Counted from the first letter of the stretch, positions 20,946 to 31,079 are shown. The stretch is DNA of 64,000 nt from Burkholderiaceae bacterium (GCA_024235895.1 JACKLM010000002.1:930001-994000); one strand, 5' to 3'. Program-made: numbers and translations. The notes: a model not told the origin generated them from the sequence alone.

Positions 20946-21869
20946 TCAGCCCGTCAGCCGCGTCACCCCCGGCAGCGCGCAGGCGTAGATCGCGTTGCGC
21001 AGCGCGGCGATCGCCTCGTAGCGCGTGAAGCTGCGCCGCCACGCGAGCACGACGCGGCGTGTCGGGACCGGATCGGCGAACGGGACGTAGACCACGTGCG
21101 GCTGCGGCTCGGCCGGCACCGACAGCTGCGGCACCACCGTGATCCCCATGCCCGAGGCGACCATGTATTTGATCGTCTCCAGCGACGAGCCCTCGAAGCT
21201 TTTTCGGATGCCCTCGGCGTCGCTGGAGAAGCGCGCGTGCTCCGGGCATACCTCGAGGACGTGGTCGCGAAAGCAGTGCCCGGTGCCCAGCAGCAGCATG
21301 GTCTCGCGCTTGAGCTCCTCGGCCGGGATGCGTTTGCGCCGCGCCAGCGGGTGCTTGCTCGGCACCGCGATCACGAACGGCTCGTCGTACAGCGGCGCCA
21401 CCGCGAGCCCGGCATCGGGGAAGGGCTCGGCCATGATCGCGCAGTCGAGCTCGCCGGTGCGCAACATCTCGAGCAACCGGGCGGTGAAGTTCTCCTGCAG
21501 CATCAGCGGCATCTGCGGCGTGCGCTCGATCGCCTGGCGCACCAGGTCGGGCAGCAGGTACGGGCCGATCGTGTAGATCACGCCGACGCGCAGCGGGCCG
21601 GCCAGCGGGTCCTTGCCGCGCTTGGCGATCTCCTTGATGCCCTGCGCCTGCTCGATCACCTGTTGCGCCTGGCGCACGATCTCCTCGCCGACCGGCGTCA
21701 CGCTGACCTCGTTGCCGCCGCGCTCGAAGATCTTGCAGTCGAGCTCCTCCTCGAGCTTCTTGATCGCCACCGACAGCGTCGGCTGCGAGACGAAGCAGGC
21801 CTCGGCCGCGCGGCCGAAGTGGCGCTCGCGCGCGACGGCGACGATGTAGCGCAGCTCGGTCAGCGTCAT
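20946..21869 (-). CDS. oxyR: Hydrogen peroxide-sensing LysR-type regulator OxyR
   Basis: This 307-residue LysR-type regulator has an N-terminal helix-turn-helix (MTLTELRYIVAVARERHFGR, then SQPTLSVAIKKLEEEL). Its redox cysteines are in GHCFRDHVLEVCPE. By count they are Cys199 and Cys208, the same numbers as the disulfide pair of E. coli OxyR. That makes OxyR a firmer call than a generic LysR protein. It converges on the hybrid kinase gene across 53 bp. A CACAAT box ends 6 nt before the ATG with no Shine-Dalgarno, suggesting leaderless expression. Confidence 0.94.
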   Translation of the reverse strand: MTLTELRYIVAVARERHFGRAAEACFVSQPTLSVAIKKLEEELDCKIFERGGNEVSVTPVGEEIVRQAQQVIEQAQGIKEIAKRGKDPLAGPLRVGVIYTIGPYLLPDLVRQAIERTPQMPLMLQENFTARLLEMLRTGELDCAIMAEPFPDAGLAVAPLYDEPFVIAVPSKHPLARRKRIPAEELKRETMLLLGTGHCFRDHVLEVCPEHARFSSDAEGIRKSFEGSSLETIKYMVASGMGITVVPQLSVPAEPQPHVVYVPFADPVPTRRVVLAWRRSFTRYEAIAALRNAIYACALPGVTRLTG

Positions 21870-21875
21870 GCACCG

Positions 21876-21881
21876 ATTGTG
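21876..21881 (-). promoter_or_regulatory. Probable -10 box for oxyR, leaderless start
   Basis: CACAAT on the minus strand ends 6 nt before the oxyR ATG. No Shine-Dalgarno lies between them, and no clear -35 is visible. Confidence 0.4.
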
Positions 21882-21914
21882 GCGGTTCGCCGCCGCCCGA
21901 GCGGGCGCGGCCGA

Positions 21915-22532
21915 TCAGGCCGAAGGCGGCGCGGTCTCGGCGTAGCTCGGGCGCGCCGCGATCCTGGCGTGCAGACGCTCGAGGTTCGGGTAGTCGCCGC
22001 GCCAGTCGATGTGCGGGAAGCGGAAGTCCAGGTAGCCCAGCGCGCAGCCGACCGCGATATCGGCCAGCGTGAGCGCGTTGCCGGCGCACCAGGGCGTCTC
22101 GCCCAGTCCCTGGCTCATCGCCTTCAGCGAGCTGGCGACGCGGCTCATCTGGCGGTCGATCCAGGCCTGGCAGCGCTGCACAGGCGCGCGCCCGGGCCAG
22201 GTCGCCTCCAGCCGCGCGAGCACCGCGGCGTCGAGCAGGCCGTCGGCCAGCGCCTCCCAGGTGCGGATCTCGACCCGCTCGCGTCCCGACGCGGGGATCA
22301 GCTTGCCGACCGGCGACAGCGTGTCGAGGTATTCGACGATGACGCGCGAGTCGAACACCGCCTCGCCGCCCTCCATCACCAGGCACGGCACCTTGCCCAG
22401 CGGGTTGGCCTTGAGCACGGCGTCGCCGGACCATGGATCCTCGACCACGAGCTGGAAGTCCAGCTTCTTCTCGGCCATCACCATACGCACCTTGCGCACG
22501 TACGGACTGGTCGGCGACCCGATGAGCTTCAT
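21915..22532 (-). CDS. Glutathione S-transferase family protein
   Basis: This 205-residue protein has a thioredoxin-like N-terminal domain (MKLIGSPTSPYVRKVRMVMAEK, then NPLGKVPCLV and the glutathione-contacting DSRVIVEYLD). An all-helical C-terminal domain contains LTLADIAVGCALGYLDFRFP. The sequence resembles the short E. coli YibF/GstB-type proteins. It probably conjugates or reduces small electrophiles; the substrate is unknown. It lies 45 bp upstream of oxyR on the same strand, which fits an oxidative-stress context, although oxyR seems to have its own promoter. Confidence 0.92.
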   Translation of the reverse strand: MKLIGSPTSPYVRKVRMVMAEKKLDFQLVVEDPWSGDAVLKANPLGKVPCLVMEGGEAVFDSRVIVEYLDTLSPVGKLIPASGRERVEIRTWEALADGLLDAAVLARLEATWPGRAPVQRCQAWIDRQMSRVASSLKAMSQGLGETPWCAGNALTLADIAVGCALGYLDFRFPHIDWRGDYPNLERLHARIAARPSYAETAPPSA

Positions 22533-22647
22533 TCGTTACAGCCGGACATCCCTGTTGCCTGGGCATTCTATCGGCGCGGCCGTGGCGCGCGCACCACGAC
22601 GCGGGCTTCGGCCAGGGCTGCGCCAAGCAAGAAGAGTGCCGCCAGCA

Positions 22648-23931
22648 TCAGCCCTGGCGCGGCCTCAGGATCAGGTGCAGCACGATGGCGCCGAAGGTCG
22701 CGGTGCCGATGCCGCCGAGCGCGAAGTCGCCGAACTTCAGCGTGTAGTCGCCGGTGCCGAGCACGAGCGTGATCGCCGCCACCATCAGGTTGCGCGCATC
22801 GCTGAAGTCGACCCGGTTGTCGACCCAGATCTTGGCGCCGGCGATCGTGATCAGCCCGAAGACGACGATCGACACCCCACCCATCACCGCCAGCGGGATG
22901 GTCTGGATCAGGGCGCCGAACTTGGGCGAGAAGCCCAGCACGATTGCGATCAGCGCCGCGGCGACGAACATCGCCGTCGAGTAGATCCGCGTCGCGGCCA
23001 TGACGCCGATATTCTCGGCATAGGTCGTCACCCCGGTGCCGCCGGCGGACCCCGAGACGACCGTCGCGATGCCGTCGCCGACGAAGGCGCGGCCGATGTA
23101 CGGGTCCAGGTTGCGCCCGGTCATCGCCGCCACCGCCTTGATGTGGCCCAGGTTCTCGGCCACCAGGATGATCGCCACCGGCGCGATCAGCAGCATCGCC
23201 GCCGGGTCGAAGACCGGAGCCGCGAAGCGCGGGGCGCCGAACCAAGGGGCCGCCAGCACGCCCGAGAAGTCGATCGGCTTGCCCAGTCCCAGGCCGTTGG
23301 TCAGCACGGCGTACAGCACGCTCGCGACGATCAGCCCGACCAGGATCAGCAGCCGCTGCACCATGCCGCGCGTTCGCACCGCGACCAGCGCGACGGCGAG
23401 AAAGGTCAGCCCCTGCATCCAGGCGTCGAACGAGGTCGGCGCCATATTCTTGATCGGGATGCCCGCCAGGTTGAGCCCGATCACCGCGACTACCGCGCCG
23501 GTGACCACCGGCGGCATCAGCGCCTCGATCCAGCGTGTGCCGGTGGCCATCACCGCCAGCCCGATCAGCGTGTAGACGATGCCGCAGGCGACGATGCCGC
23601 CGAGCGCGACGCCCAGGTTGGTGTTCGGCCCGCTGCCGGCGTAGCCGGTGGCGGCGATGACGACCCCGATGAAGGCGAAGCTCGACCCGAGGTAGCTCGG
23701 CACCCGGCCGCCGACGACGACGAAGAAGATCAGCGTGCCGAGGCCCGACATCAGGATCGCCACGTTGGGGTCGAAGCCCATCAGCAGCGGCGCCAGCACG
23801 GTGGCACCGAACATCGCGATGACGTGCTGCACGCCCATCGCGAGGGTGTGCGGCCAGGGCAGCCGCTCGTCGGGCGCGACGACGCTGCCGGGCGCGACCG
23901 GCACGGTGCGCCAGCTCGGGATCAGGGACAT
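22648..23931 (-). CDS. NCS2-family uracil/xanthine permease
   Basis: This 427-residue membrane protein has about 12-14 hydrophobic segments and NCS2/UraA-type signatures. These are LPWPHTLAMGVQHVIAMFGATVLAPLLMGFDP near the N-terminus (split across the first helices), VAENLGHIKAV with the substrate-contacting Glu and SGSAGGTGVTTYAENIGVMAATRIYS. It should import uracil or a related base by proton symport. The gene starts after a strong AGGAGGAG site. The upstream co-directional DUF1688 gene (213 bp away) belongs to a family linked to uracil breakdown, so uracil is the most likely substrate. Confidence 0.93.
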   Translation of the reverse strand: MSLIPSWRTVPVAPGSVVAPDERLPWPHTLAMGVQHVIAMFGATVLAPLLMGFDPNVAILMSGLGTLIFFVVVGGRVPSYLGSSFAFIGVVIAATGYAGSGPNTNLGVALGGIVACGIVYTLIGLAVMATGTRWIEALMPPVVTGAVVAVIGLNLAGIPIKNMAPTSFDAWMQGLTFLAVALVAVRTRGMVQRLLILVGLIVASVLYAVLTNGLGLGKPIDFSGVLAAPWFGAPRFAAPVFDPAAMLLIAPVAIILVAENLGHIKAVAAMTGRNLDPYIGRAFVGDGIATVVSGSAGGTGVTTYAENIGVMAATRIYSTAMFVAAALIAIVLGFSPKFGALIQTIPLAVMGGVSIVVFGLITIAGAKIWVDNRVDFSDARNLMVAAITLVLGTGDYTLKFGDFALGGIGTATFGAIVLHLILRPRQG

Positions 23932-24145
23932 GGCTCCTCCTCGGGGGCTTGTTGGTTCGGGCGGGCGCGATTATTCGGCAGCCCAGGCGGCGCCCGACGA
24001 TCGACCTCCTTCCTCCACGTCGCCGAGCCGCCGTGGGCGGCGCCCGCGCGGCCATGTCGGGTGCGGGCTGCCGCGCGGTTGGCGGCGCGTCGACGAAGCC
24101 GCGGCCATGCTGCGGCCCTGCCGGCCGGGCTGCGCGGCCGGCGCG

Positions 24146-25456
24146 TCAGAGCAGGGTGCCGAACCCGCTGACGGTCAGCGGCGGCGGCCCGCCCGGCCGG
24201 CGCTCGACCGCCAACTCGCGGCCGGCCGCAGCGACGCCGCCCTCGAGCACCGCCGGCAGCGACATCGCCGGCTGCCCCAGCTCGGCGCGCACCAGCCGTG
24301 CCAGCTCGTCCAGCAGCACCACCGTCAGCGCGCGCCACTCGACGACTGCCGCGTCGCCGACCATGTGCGTTGCGCGCACGAAGCCCGGTTCGCGCGGCAC
24401 GATCACGCCGCCATCGATGAACAAGCCGCCGTGGCGCATCCCGGCCAGCCCGGTCAGCTCGTCGAGCTGGTCGATCCCGATGCCGCCCGAGGCCAGCGGC
24501 TCGACGAGCGACAGCGCCAGCCACTGCGCCATCGTGTGCAGCGGCACGCGGCCCGCGCCCGGTCCGCTGCCGCCGGCCAGCGGATGCGACCAGACGTCGC
24601 CCAGCACCCGCCCGGCCAGCGGGGCACCGCCGGGCCATACGGCCCCGAAGGCCTTGATCAAGGTCCGCAGCATGACCGGCGCGCGAAGCCGCTGCACCGG
24701 CAGCCTCTGCTCGCGGCCGTCGGGCCCGCGCACGACGACATGGCCGAGCAGGTCGAGCAGCCGCCCCGGCCGCCCGGGCTGGCCGAAGATGTCGGCGCGC
24801 CCGCGCAACACGGATTCCAGCCGCTGCAGCAACCGCAGCCGGGCATCCAGACCTGGCAACGGGTTGTCCGCGCGGGCCTGGAAGATCTCGCCGATCGTCC
24901 CCGGGTTCAGGCGCGCGAGCGCGTCCGCGTCGACGCGCAGCGGATCGGCCGGGTCGCTCGAGAATCGTCCGGCCATGAAGGCCTGGAAGACCGCAGCCCC
25001 CAGCCCCTCGGCGCGCCCGAGTTGGCAGCCGGTGCCGGGCTCGCGAAATTGCCAGTGCAGCGCCGACGGGCCGTCCAGCAGCACGGCGACGATCGCCAGG
25101 TCCACCCGCGCGCGCGCCGCCTCGGCAGGCTCCATGCCGCGCAGCCTGGCGTCGAGCACCGCGCGGCGGTCGATGCCGCCGGCCTCGAAGTGGCGCCAGC
25201 AGCTGTGCAGCGGCACCTCGCCGCCCGGATAGCGCTCGCGCGTCAGGCGCGCGACGCGGCGCGCCAGCTCCGGCAGCCGCGAGCGGTCGAGTGCCAGGTG
25301 CGACGAGCGGCCGGCGGCGACCGCGTCGGCGACCGCGGCGCAGCGCTCGCGCACCGTCGAGGGCAGGCGCAGGAAGCGCACCGCATCCTGCAGCGCATGC
25401 GCCTGCGTCGGCAGTGCGCCGAGCTCGGTGAAGCTGGTCGGGGTGGCAGCGCCCAT
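24146..25456 (-). CDS. DUF1688 / URC4-like protein, probable pyrimidine catabolism
   Basis: The 436-residue soluble protein carries conserved blocks of DUF1688: RVDLAIVAVLLDGPS, WQFREPGTG, GRAEGLGAAVFQAFMAG, FSSDPADPLRVDADAL, PGRPGRLLDLL, DVWSHPL, VPLHTMAQWLALSLVEPL and NGGVI-like DGGVIVP. DUF1688 includes yeast URC4, required for the URC route of uracil catabolism. The enzymatic step is not settled. The neighbouring uracil/xanthine permease supports that role. Other URC genes are not in the window. The 180 bp between this gene and the response regulator hold no gene. Confidence 0.82.
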   Translation of the reverse strand: MGAATPTSFTELGALPTQAHALQDAVRFLRLPSTVRERCAAVADAVAAGRSSHLALDRSRLPELARRVARLTRERYPGGEVPLHSCWRHFEAGGIDRRAVLDARLRGMEPAEAARARVDLAIVAVLLDGPSALHWQFREPGTGCQLGRAEGLGAAVFQAFMAGRFSSDPADPLRVDADALARLNPGTIGEIFQARADNPLPGLDARLRLLQRLESVLRGRADIFGQPGRPGRLLDLLGHVVVRGPDGREQRLPVQRLRAPVMLRTLIKAFGAVWPGGAPLAGRVLGDVWSHPLAGGSGPGAGRVPLHTMAQWLALSLVEPLASGGIGIDQLDELTGLAGMRHGGLFIDGGVIVPREPGFVRATHMVGDAAVVEWRALTVVLLDELARLVRAELGQPAMSLPAVLEGGVAAAGRELAVERRPGGPPPLTVSGFGTLL

Positions 25457-25636
25457 CGCGGTGACGGCCCGGCGGCGCGACGGCCGCCCGTGGCCGATGA
25501 TCGCCCGATGCCGGCGCGCGCGACAGGGGCCGCACGCCGGCCGGTCGCGTCCCGGCGTGAACCATGCCGCGCACGTTACGGACGCTACACGCGCTTACGC
25601 GCCCGCGCCTGTCGGGTCGGCCGCGATGCGAGCCTC

Positions 25637-26326
25637 TCAGGCCGCGCCAGTCCCGCCGGGCGAGTCGTCGTCCGCGGTGCCGGCGCGCAGCAGGTTGGCC
25701 AGCTCGACCGCCGAGCGCACGCCCATCTTGTCGAAGACGCGCGCGCGGTGCACCTCGACCGTGCGCACGCTGATGCCCAGCGCATCGGCGATCAGCTTGT
25801 TCGGACGGCCAGCGACGATCAGTCGCATGACCTCGCGCTCGCGCTCGCTCAGCTCGGCCTGCAGCCGCGCCCGGTCGGCCGCGGCACGCTGCTGCGCGAG
25901 CGTGCGCGCGCTGGCCTGCAGCGCGAGCTCGACGCGGTCGACGAGCGCGTTGTTCGAGAACGGTTTCTCGACGAAGTCGAAGGCGCCACGCTTGACCGCG
26001 GCGACCGCGGTCGGCACGTCGCCGTGGCCGGTCAGGAAGATCACCGGCATCGCCTGCAGCCAGCCCCGCTCGGCCAGCCGCTCGAACAGCACCAGCCCGC
26101 TCGTGCCCGGCATACGGACATCGAGCAGCAGGCACACCGGCGCGCGCGGCCACGGCAGAGCCCCCGTGACCTGCGAGGCCAGATGCGCCTCGAAGGCCTC
26201 GGCGCTGGCGAAGCCCTCGGACAGCAGCCGGCGCGAGCGCAGCAGCCAGGCCAGCGCCTCGCGCACGACCTCCTCGTCGTCGACGAGGTAGACGAGCGGG
26301 ATCTCGGCGGCGGGGTTGGCGTTCAT
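25637..26326 (-). CDS. FixJ/DctR-family response regulator
   Basis: This 229-residue regulator has an N-terminal receiver with the acidic pair in YLVDDEE, phosphoacceptor Asp69 (CLLLDVRMPGTSG), a Thr in LTGHGD and Lys in FVEKPF. A LuxR-type helix-turn-helix follows (LSEREREVMRLIVAGRPNKLIADALGISVRTVEVHRARVF, read in two parts). Its ATG overlaps the stop of the upstream sensor kinase gene by four bases (ATGA, 26323-26326), so the two are translationally coupled. Homologues beside DctS-type kinases control C4-dicarboxylate uptake. Here the divergent neighbour is malic enzyme, which fits that reading, but no dicarboxylate transporter is in the window. Confidence 0.92.
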   Translation of the reverse strand: MNANPAAEIPLVYLVDDEEVVREALAWLLRSRRLLSEGFASAEAFEAHLASQVTGALPWPRAPVCLLLDVRMPGTSGLVLFERLAERGWLQAMPVIFLTGHGDVPTAVAAVKRGAFDFVEKPFSNNALVDRVELALQASARTLAQQRAAADRARLQAELSEREREVMRLIVAGRPNKLIADALGISVRTVEVHRARVFDKMGVRSAVELANLLRAGTADDDSPGGTGAA

Positions 26327-28470
26327 CGGCGGTCCTCGGTGCCCGGCGTCGGCGCCAGCGGCAGTGTGAAGCGGAAGGTCGTGCCGCGTCCGGGCGCGGT
26401 CTCGAAGTCGAGCACGCCGCCATGCTGCTCGACGACCGTGCGGCACAGGCTCAACCCGAGTCCCATGCCGTCGGCGCGCGTCGTGTAGAAGGGCGTGAAC
26501 AGGCGCGCGGCGACCTCGGGCGCGATCCCCGGGCCCGCGTCCTGGACGCTGAAGACGACCCCGCGTGCGTCCGCGCGGTCGACGCGGATCGTCAACACCC
26601 TCGCGGCCAGCGGCGTCGCCGACTCCATCGCCTGGATGCCGTTGCGCGTCAGGTTCAGCAGCACCTGCTCGACCATCGTGCGGTCGCAGCGCACCCGCGG
26701 CGCCGGCGTCGGCAGCTCGACCTCGACCCTGGTGCCGCTCTTGCGCGCCTGCAGCCGCACCAGCGGCAGCACGGCGTCGACCAGCTGGTCGGCGCCGATC
26801 GCCTCGTGCAGCTGCTCGCGCCGGCGCACGAAGTCGTGCACGCTCTTGATGACGCGCCCGGCACGCTCGGCCTGCTCGGCGATGCGCGCCAGCGCCTGGC
26901 TCAGCATCGCGCAGGTCTCCTCGGCGGGCAGCGGGGCGTTGCCGGCGGCCTGCTGCAGCAGGTTGAGCGAGCCGCTGGCGTAGCTCGAGATCGCCGCCAG
27001 CGGCTGGTTCAGCTCGTGGCTGAGCAGTGACGCCATCTCGCCCACCGTCGCCAGCCGCGCCGTGGCCTGCAGCCGCTCCTGCTGCTGGCGCGACAGCTCC
27101 TCGATGCGGCGCTGCGCCGAGATATCCAGCACCGCGCTCATCCAGCCGCTATGCCGGCCCTGCGGATCGACCAGCGGCGCCTCGTAGACCATGACTGGGA
27201 ATCGCTCGCCGCCCTTGCGCATGAACTCGGTCTCGACGCCCTCGCGCAGCGCGTCGTCCAGGGTCGCACCGTGCCCGGCCCGACGCGCCGCCAGCCGCGC
27301 GTGGTATTCGTCGCGCCGCTCGGGCGGCCAATAGGGCGGCTCGTCGGCCGCGGTCAGCTCGGCACCCGTATAGCCGACCATCGCGCAGAACGCCGGGTTG
27401 ACATAGCTGATGCGGCCGTCCAGCGTGCGCGCGCGAAGCCCGGTGACGAGCGCGTCGTCCATCGCCTTGCGCAGCGCCAGCGCCTCGGCCAGCGCGCGCT
27501 CGGCGGCAGCGCGCCGGCGCACGTCGCGCGCCAGCAGCAGCACGAGCGCGAACAGCGCCAGCGACAGCCCGAGCACGAGCGCGGTCGACAGGTTGGGGAT
27601 CAGCCGCGGCGCCCCGGCCGCGCTGTCGGCGCGCAGCTGCAGCGTCGCCCCCGAGAGGTCGACGAGCCGCTCGGCACGGAAGACCCCGGCGCCGCGCGGG
27701 ACACCGGCACGCGCCAGCCGCGTGCCATCGCCCTCGGTGAAGGTGAACTCGTGGCCGCGCGCCTGCGCCGGCGTCAGGCTCGACTCGAGCAGCGGCGACA
27801 GCGCGATCGTCGCCACCACCGACCCGGCGCGCGCCGGATCACCCGGCAGCGGCAGGCACAGGTCGACCATCTCCAGCCCGTGGCCGCCGGGCATGGGGAC
27901 GAAATAGCTGCGCGAGAACGCCGGCGCGCGGGTGCGCACGGCGGCCGCACAGGCCGCCAGCGTCTCGCCGTCGGCGGCACCGCGGCCCAGCAGGCCGAAG
28001 ACGGGCGCGCGGTACGGGGTGTCGATCGCCTCGGCGACCGCACCGTCGGCGCCGCGCCACTCGATGCGCATCAGCGCGCGCCGCTCGCGCAGCAGCACCT
28101 GCGCCGCCCGCCGCCATGCGGCCAGCGCGCCGGTCGCGGGCGGCGCCGACACGGGCTCGGCGGCGGCGCGTGTCGCGCCGCCGGCGGCCGGTGCGGCCGA
28201 CTCGGCCGGTGCGCCCAGCGCATGCAGCTGCTGCTGCAGCGCGGTCAGCTCGCGCCGGACCTGGGACACGACCTCGGCCGCGACCGACTCGGTCGTCTCC
28301 TGCGCGCGCGAAGTCTCGTAGTTCAGCGTCAAGGCCACGAGCAGCGTCTGCGCGACCAGCAGCAGCACGACCAGCGCCGCCCACAGCCCCGTGCGGCGCA
28401 GCCGCCAGGGCCGCGGCGCACGCGGCAGCGCATCCCCGCGGACGGGCGTGCGGTCGGGTCGGGCGTCCAT
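26323..28470 (-). CDS. DctS-like membrane sensor histidine kinase
   Basis: The 715-residue kinase has a cytoplasmic Arg-rich start, a first membrane helix near residues 29-49 and a periplasmic sensor domain of about 240 residues. A second helix follows near 300-320. A cytoplasmic PAS domain (ISYVNPAFCAMVGYTGAEL to VLDISAQRRIEEL) precedes the H-box LLSHELNQPLAAISSYASGS, the form seen in DctB/DctS-type kinases. The ATPase domain has LLNLTRNGIQAME, DAGPGIAPEV and GMGLGLSLCRTVVEQHGG. It is paired by a 4-base overlap with the downstream response regulator. It probably senses a small organic acid in the periplasm, inferred from family and from the divergent malic enzyme. Confidence 0.92.
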   Translation of the reverse strand: MDARPDRTPVRGDALPRAPRPWRLRRTGLWAALVVLLLVAQTLLVALTLNYETSRAQETTESVAAEVVSQVRRELTALQQQLHALGAPAESAAPAAGGATRAAAEPVSAPPATGALAAWRRAAQVLLRERRALMRIEWRGADGAVAEAIDTPYRAPVFGLLGRGAADGETLAACAAAVRTRAPAFSRSYFVPMPGGHGLEMVDLCLPLPGDPARAGSVVATIALSPLLESSLTPAQARGHEFTFTEGDGTRLARAGVPRGAGVFRAERLVDLSGATLQLRADSAAGAPRLIPNLSTALVLGLSLALFALVLLLARDVRRRAAAERALAEALALRKAMDDALVTGLRARTLDGRISYVNPAFCAMVGYTGAELTAADEPPYWPPERRDEYHARLAARRAGHGATLDDALREGVETEFMRKGGERFPVMVYEAPLVDPQGRHSGWMSAVLDISAQRRIEELSRQQQERLQATARLATVGEMASLLSHELNQPLAAISSYASGSLNLLQQAAGNAPLPAEETCAMLSQALARIAEQAERAGRVIKSVHDFVRRREQLHEAIGADQLVDAVLPLVRLQARKSGTRVEVELPTPAPRVRCDRTMVEQVLLNLTRNGIQAMESATPLAARVLTIRVDRADARGVVFSVQDAGPGIAPEVAARLFTPFYTTRADGMGLGLSLCRTVVEQHGGVLDFETAPGRGTTFRFTLPLAPTPGTEDRR

Positions 28471-28642
28471 CGCGGCCGCATCTTGCCGCGATCGGGGACC
28501 GGCCCGCTAAGCAGTTTCGCGCATCCCGGGCCGACGCCGCTGCGCGCACACTGCGAAACTGCAGCCCTCGCCCGCCGCCCGCGCGGCGGCCGGCAGCCGC
28601 CCCGATCGAGCCGCCTACGCCACGCCAACCCTGGAGTCGACC

Positions 28643-30961
28643 ATGCCGACCACCGACGACAAGCGCGACACGCTGCGCCGCGCCGCCCTCGAGTACCACG
28701 AGCTCCCGCGCCCGGGCAAGGTGGCGATCCAGGCCACCAAGCAGATGGTCAACCAGCACGACCTCGCGCTGGCGTACTCGCCCGGCGTCGCCGCGGCCTG
28801 CGAGGAGATCGTCGCCGACCCGGCGAATGCCTACCGCTACACGGCGCGCGGCAACCTGGTCGCGGTCGTGACCAACGGCACCGCGGTGCTCGGGCTCGGC
28901 GATATCGGACCGTTGGCGTCCAAGCCGGTGATGGAGGGCAAGGCGGTGCTGTTCAAGCGCTTCGCCGGCATCGACGTGTTCGACCTCGAACTCGCGGAGC
29001 GCGACCTGGACCGGCTGGTCGACGTCATCGCCGCACTGGAGCCGACCTTCGGCGGCATCAACCTCGAGGACATCAAGGCGCCGGACTGCTTCGTCGTCGA
29101 GCGCAAGCTGCGCGAGCGGATGCGGATCCCGGTCTTCCACGACGACCAGCACGGCACCGCGATCGTGGTCGGCGCGGCGCTGCTCAACGCGCTGAAGGTG
29201 GTCGGCAAGGATATCCGCGAGGTCAAGCTGGTGACGTCGGGGGCCGGCGCCGCGGCGCTGGCCTGCCTGAACCTGCTGCTCAAGCTCGGCATGCCGCGCG
29301 AGCACATCTGGGTCACCGACCTGGCCGGCGTCGTCTACCAGGGCCGCACCGAGCTGATGGACGACGACAAGGCGGCCTTCGCGCAGACCACCGGGGCACG
29401 CACGCTGGCCGAGGTGATCGCCGGCGCCGACGTCTTCCTGGGCTTGTCGGCCGGCGGCGTGCTCAAGCCCGCGATGGTCGCCACGATGGCGCCGCGGCCG
29501 ATCATCTTCGCGCTCGCCAACCCGACGCCCGAGATCCTGCCCGAGGAGGCCCACGCGGCGCGCGAGGGTGTCGTGATGGCCACCGGCCGCACCGACTACC
29601 CGAACCAGGTCAACAACGTCCTGTGCTTCCCGTACATCTTCCGCGGCGCGCTGGACTGCGGGGCGACGACGATCACCGACGCGATGGAGATCGCCGCCGT
29701 GGGCGCGATCGCCGAGCTGGCGCAGGCCGAGCAGAGCGACATCGTCGCCGCCGCCTACGCCGGCCAGACGCTCGCGTTCGGCGCCGAGTACCTGATCCCC
29801 AAGCCCTTCGACCCGCGGCTGATGGTCAAGATCGCGCCCGCGGTCGTGCGCGCGGCCGTCGAATCCGGCGTGGCGTCGAGGCCGATCGCCGACATGGACG
29901 CCTACGTGGAGAAGCTGCAGAGCTTCGCCTACGCGTCCGGACAGGTCATGCGGCCGATCTTCCTCGCCGCGAAGGCCGCGCCGTCCAAGCGCGTCGCCTA
30001 CGCCGAGGGCGAGGAGGAGCGCGTGCTGCGCGCGGCGCAGATCGTCATCGACGAGAACCTCGCGCGGCCGACGCTGATCGGCCGCCCGGCGATCATCGCC
30101 GAACGCATCCGGCGCTTCGGCCTCAGGCTGGTCGAGGGGCGCGACTACGACGTCGTCAACGTCGAGCACGACGAGCGCTACCGCGAGCTGTGGCAGACCT
30201 ACCACAGGATGACCGAGCGCAAGGGCGTGACAGCGCAGATGGCCAAGATCGAGATGCGCCGGCGGCTGACGCTGATCGGTGCCATGCTGCTGCACCGCGA
30301 CGAGGTCGACGGCATGCTGTGCGGCACCTGGGGCACGACCGCCGGCCACCTGCACTACATCGACCAGGTCATCGGTCGCCGCCCGGGCGGCAGCCCGCTG
30401 ACGGCGCAGGACATCCCCGTCTACGCGTGCATGAATGCGCTCGTGCTGCCGGGGCGCCAGGTCTTCCTCGTCGACACCCACGTCAACGCCGACCCCAGCG
30501 CCGAGGAACTGGCCGAGATCGCCGCCATGGCGGCCGAGGAGATGCGCCGCTTCGGCGTCGTGCCGCGCGCGGCACTGCTGTCGGGGTCGAACTTCGGCAG
30601 CGTCGACCTGCCGAGCGCGGCCAAGATGCGCCGCGTGCTCGAGATCCTGCACGCCCAGGCCGCGTGGCTGGAGGTCGACGGCGAGATGCACGGCGACGTC
30701 GCGCTCGACACCGGGCTGCGCCAGCGCGTGATGCCGCGCAGCACGCTCGTCGGCGAGGCCAACCTGCTCGTCTTCCCGAACCTGGATGCGGCCAATATCG
30801 CCTACAACCTGCTCAAGACCGCGGCAGGAGGCGGCATCGCGATCGGGCCGGTGCTGCTCGGCGCAGCCAAGCCGGTTCACATCCTGACCGCATCGGCCAC
30901 CGTGCGTCGGATCGTCAACATGAGCGCGCTGGCGGTGGCCGACGCCCATGCCGTACGCTGA
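28643..30961 (+). CDS. maeB: NADP-dependent malic enzyme with phosphotransacetylase-like domain
   Basis: This 772-residue protein is the long MaeB type. Residues 1-430 are malic enzyme, with [12 protein letters not shown], the N-terminal [18 protein letters not shown] block, [15 protein letters not shown] and a nucleotide-binding [13 protein letters not shown]. The rest is a phosphotransacetylase-like domain (TIG-like [10 protein letters not shown], then [32 protein letters not shown] near the end) that is regulatory in studied homologues. It decarboxylates malate to pyruvate, giving NADPH. A GGAG site precedes the ATG. It is divergent from the DctS-like pair across 172 bp, which likely contain both promoters. 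Confidence 0.96.
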   Translation: MPTTDDKRDTLRRAALEYHELPRPGKVAIQATKQMVNQHDLALAYSPGVAAACEEIVADPANAYRYTARGNLVAVVTNGTAVLGLGDIGPLASKPVMEGKAVLFKRFAGIDVFDLELAERDLDRLVDVIAALEPTFGGINLEDIKAPDCFVVERKLRERMRIPVFHDDQHGTAIVVGAALLNALKVVGKDIREVKLVTSGAGAAALACLNLLLKLGMPREHIWVTDLAGVVYQGRTELMDDDKAAFAQTTGARTLAEVIAGADVFLGLSAGGVLKPAMVATMAPRPIIFALANPTPEILPEEAHAAREGVVMATGRTDYPNQVNNVLCFPYIFRGALDCGATTITDAMEIAAVGAIAELAQAEQSDIVAAAYAGQTLAFGAEYLIPKPFDPRLMVKIAPAVVRAAVESGVASRPIADMDAYVEKLQSFAYASGQVMRPIFLAAKAAPSKRVAYAEGEEERVLRAAQIVIDENLARPTLIGRPAIIAERIRRFGLRLVEGRDYDVVNVEHDERYRELWQTYHRMTERKGVTAQMAKIEMRRRLTLIGAMLLHRDEVDGMLCGTWGTTAGHLHYIDQVIGRRPGGSPLTAQDIPVYACMNALVLPGRQVFLVDTHVNADPSAEELAEIAAMAAEEMRRFGVVPRAALLSGSNFGSVDLPSAAKMRRVLEILHAQAAWLEVDGEMHGDVALDTGLRQRVMPRSTLVGEANLLVFPNLDAANIAYNLLKTAAGGGIAIGPVLLGAAKPVHILTASATVRRIVNMSALAVADAHAVR

Positions 30962-31023
30962 ACATGCGGTGAGCGCGTACACACTTCTTCACCTTCGGAT
31001 CGCGGGGTCGTGAAGCAGCCCCC

Positions 31024-31052
31024 TTGAGTTTGGGGGGGCCATCCGGTACCAT
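31024..31052 (+). promoter_or_regulatory. Sigma70-type promoter of the ribonuclease/barstar pair
   Basis: TTGAGT (31024-31029) and TACCAT (31047-31052) are separated by exactly 17 nt, the best -35/-10 pair seen in the window. The -35 is flanked by C5 (31019-31023) and G7 (31031-31037) runs that could pair across an 8-nt loop, so an overlapping operator is possible. Confidence 0.6.
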
Positions 31053-31079
31053 ACGGGGCTTGTTTCACAGGGTTATCCC

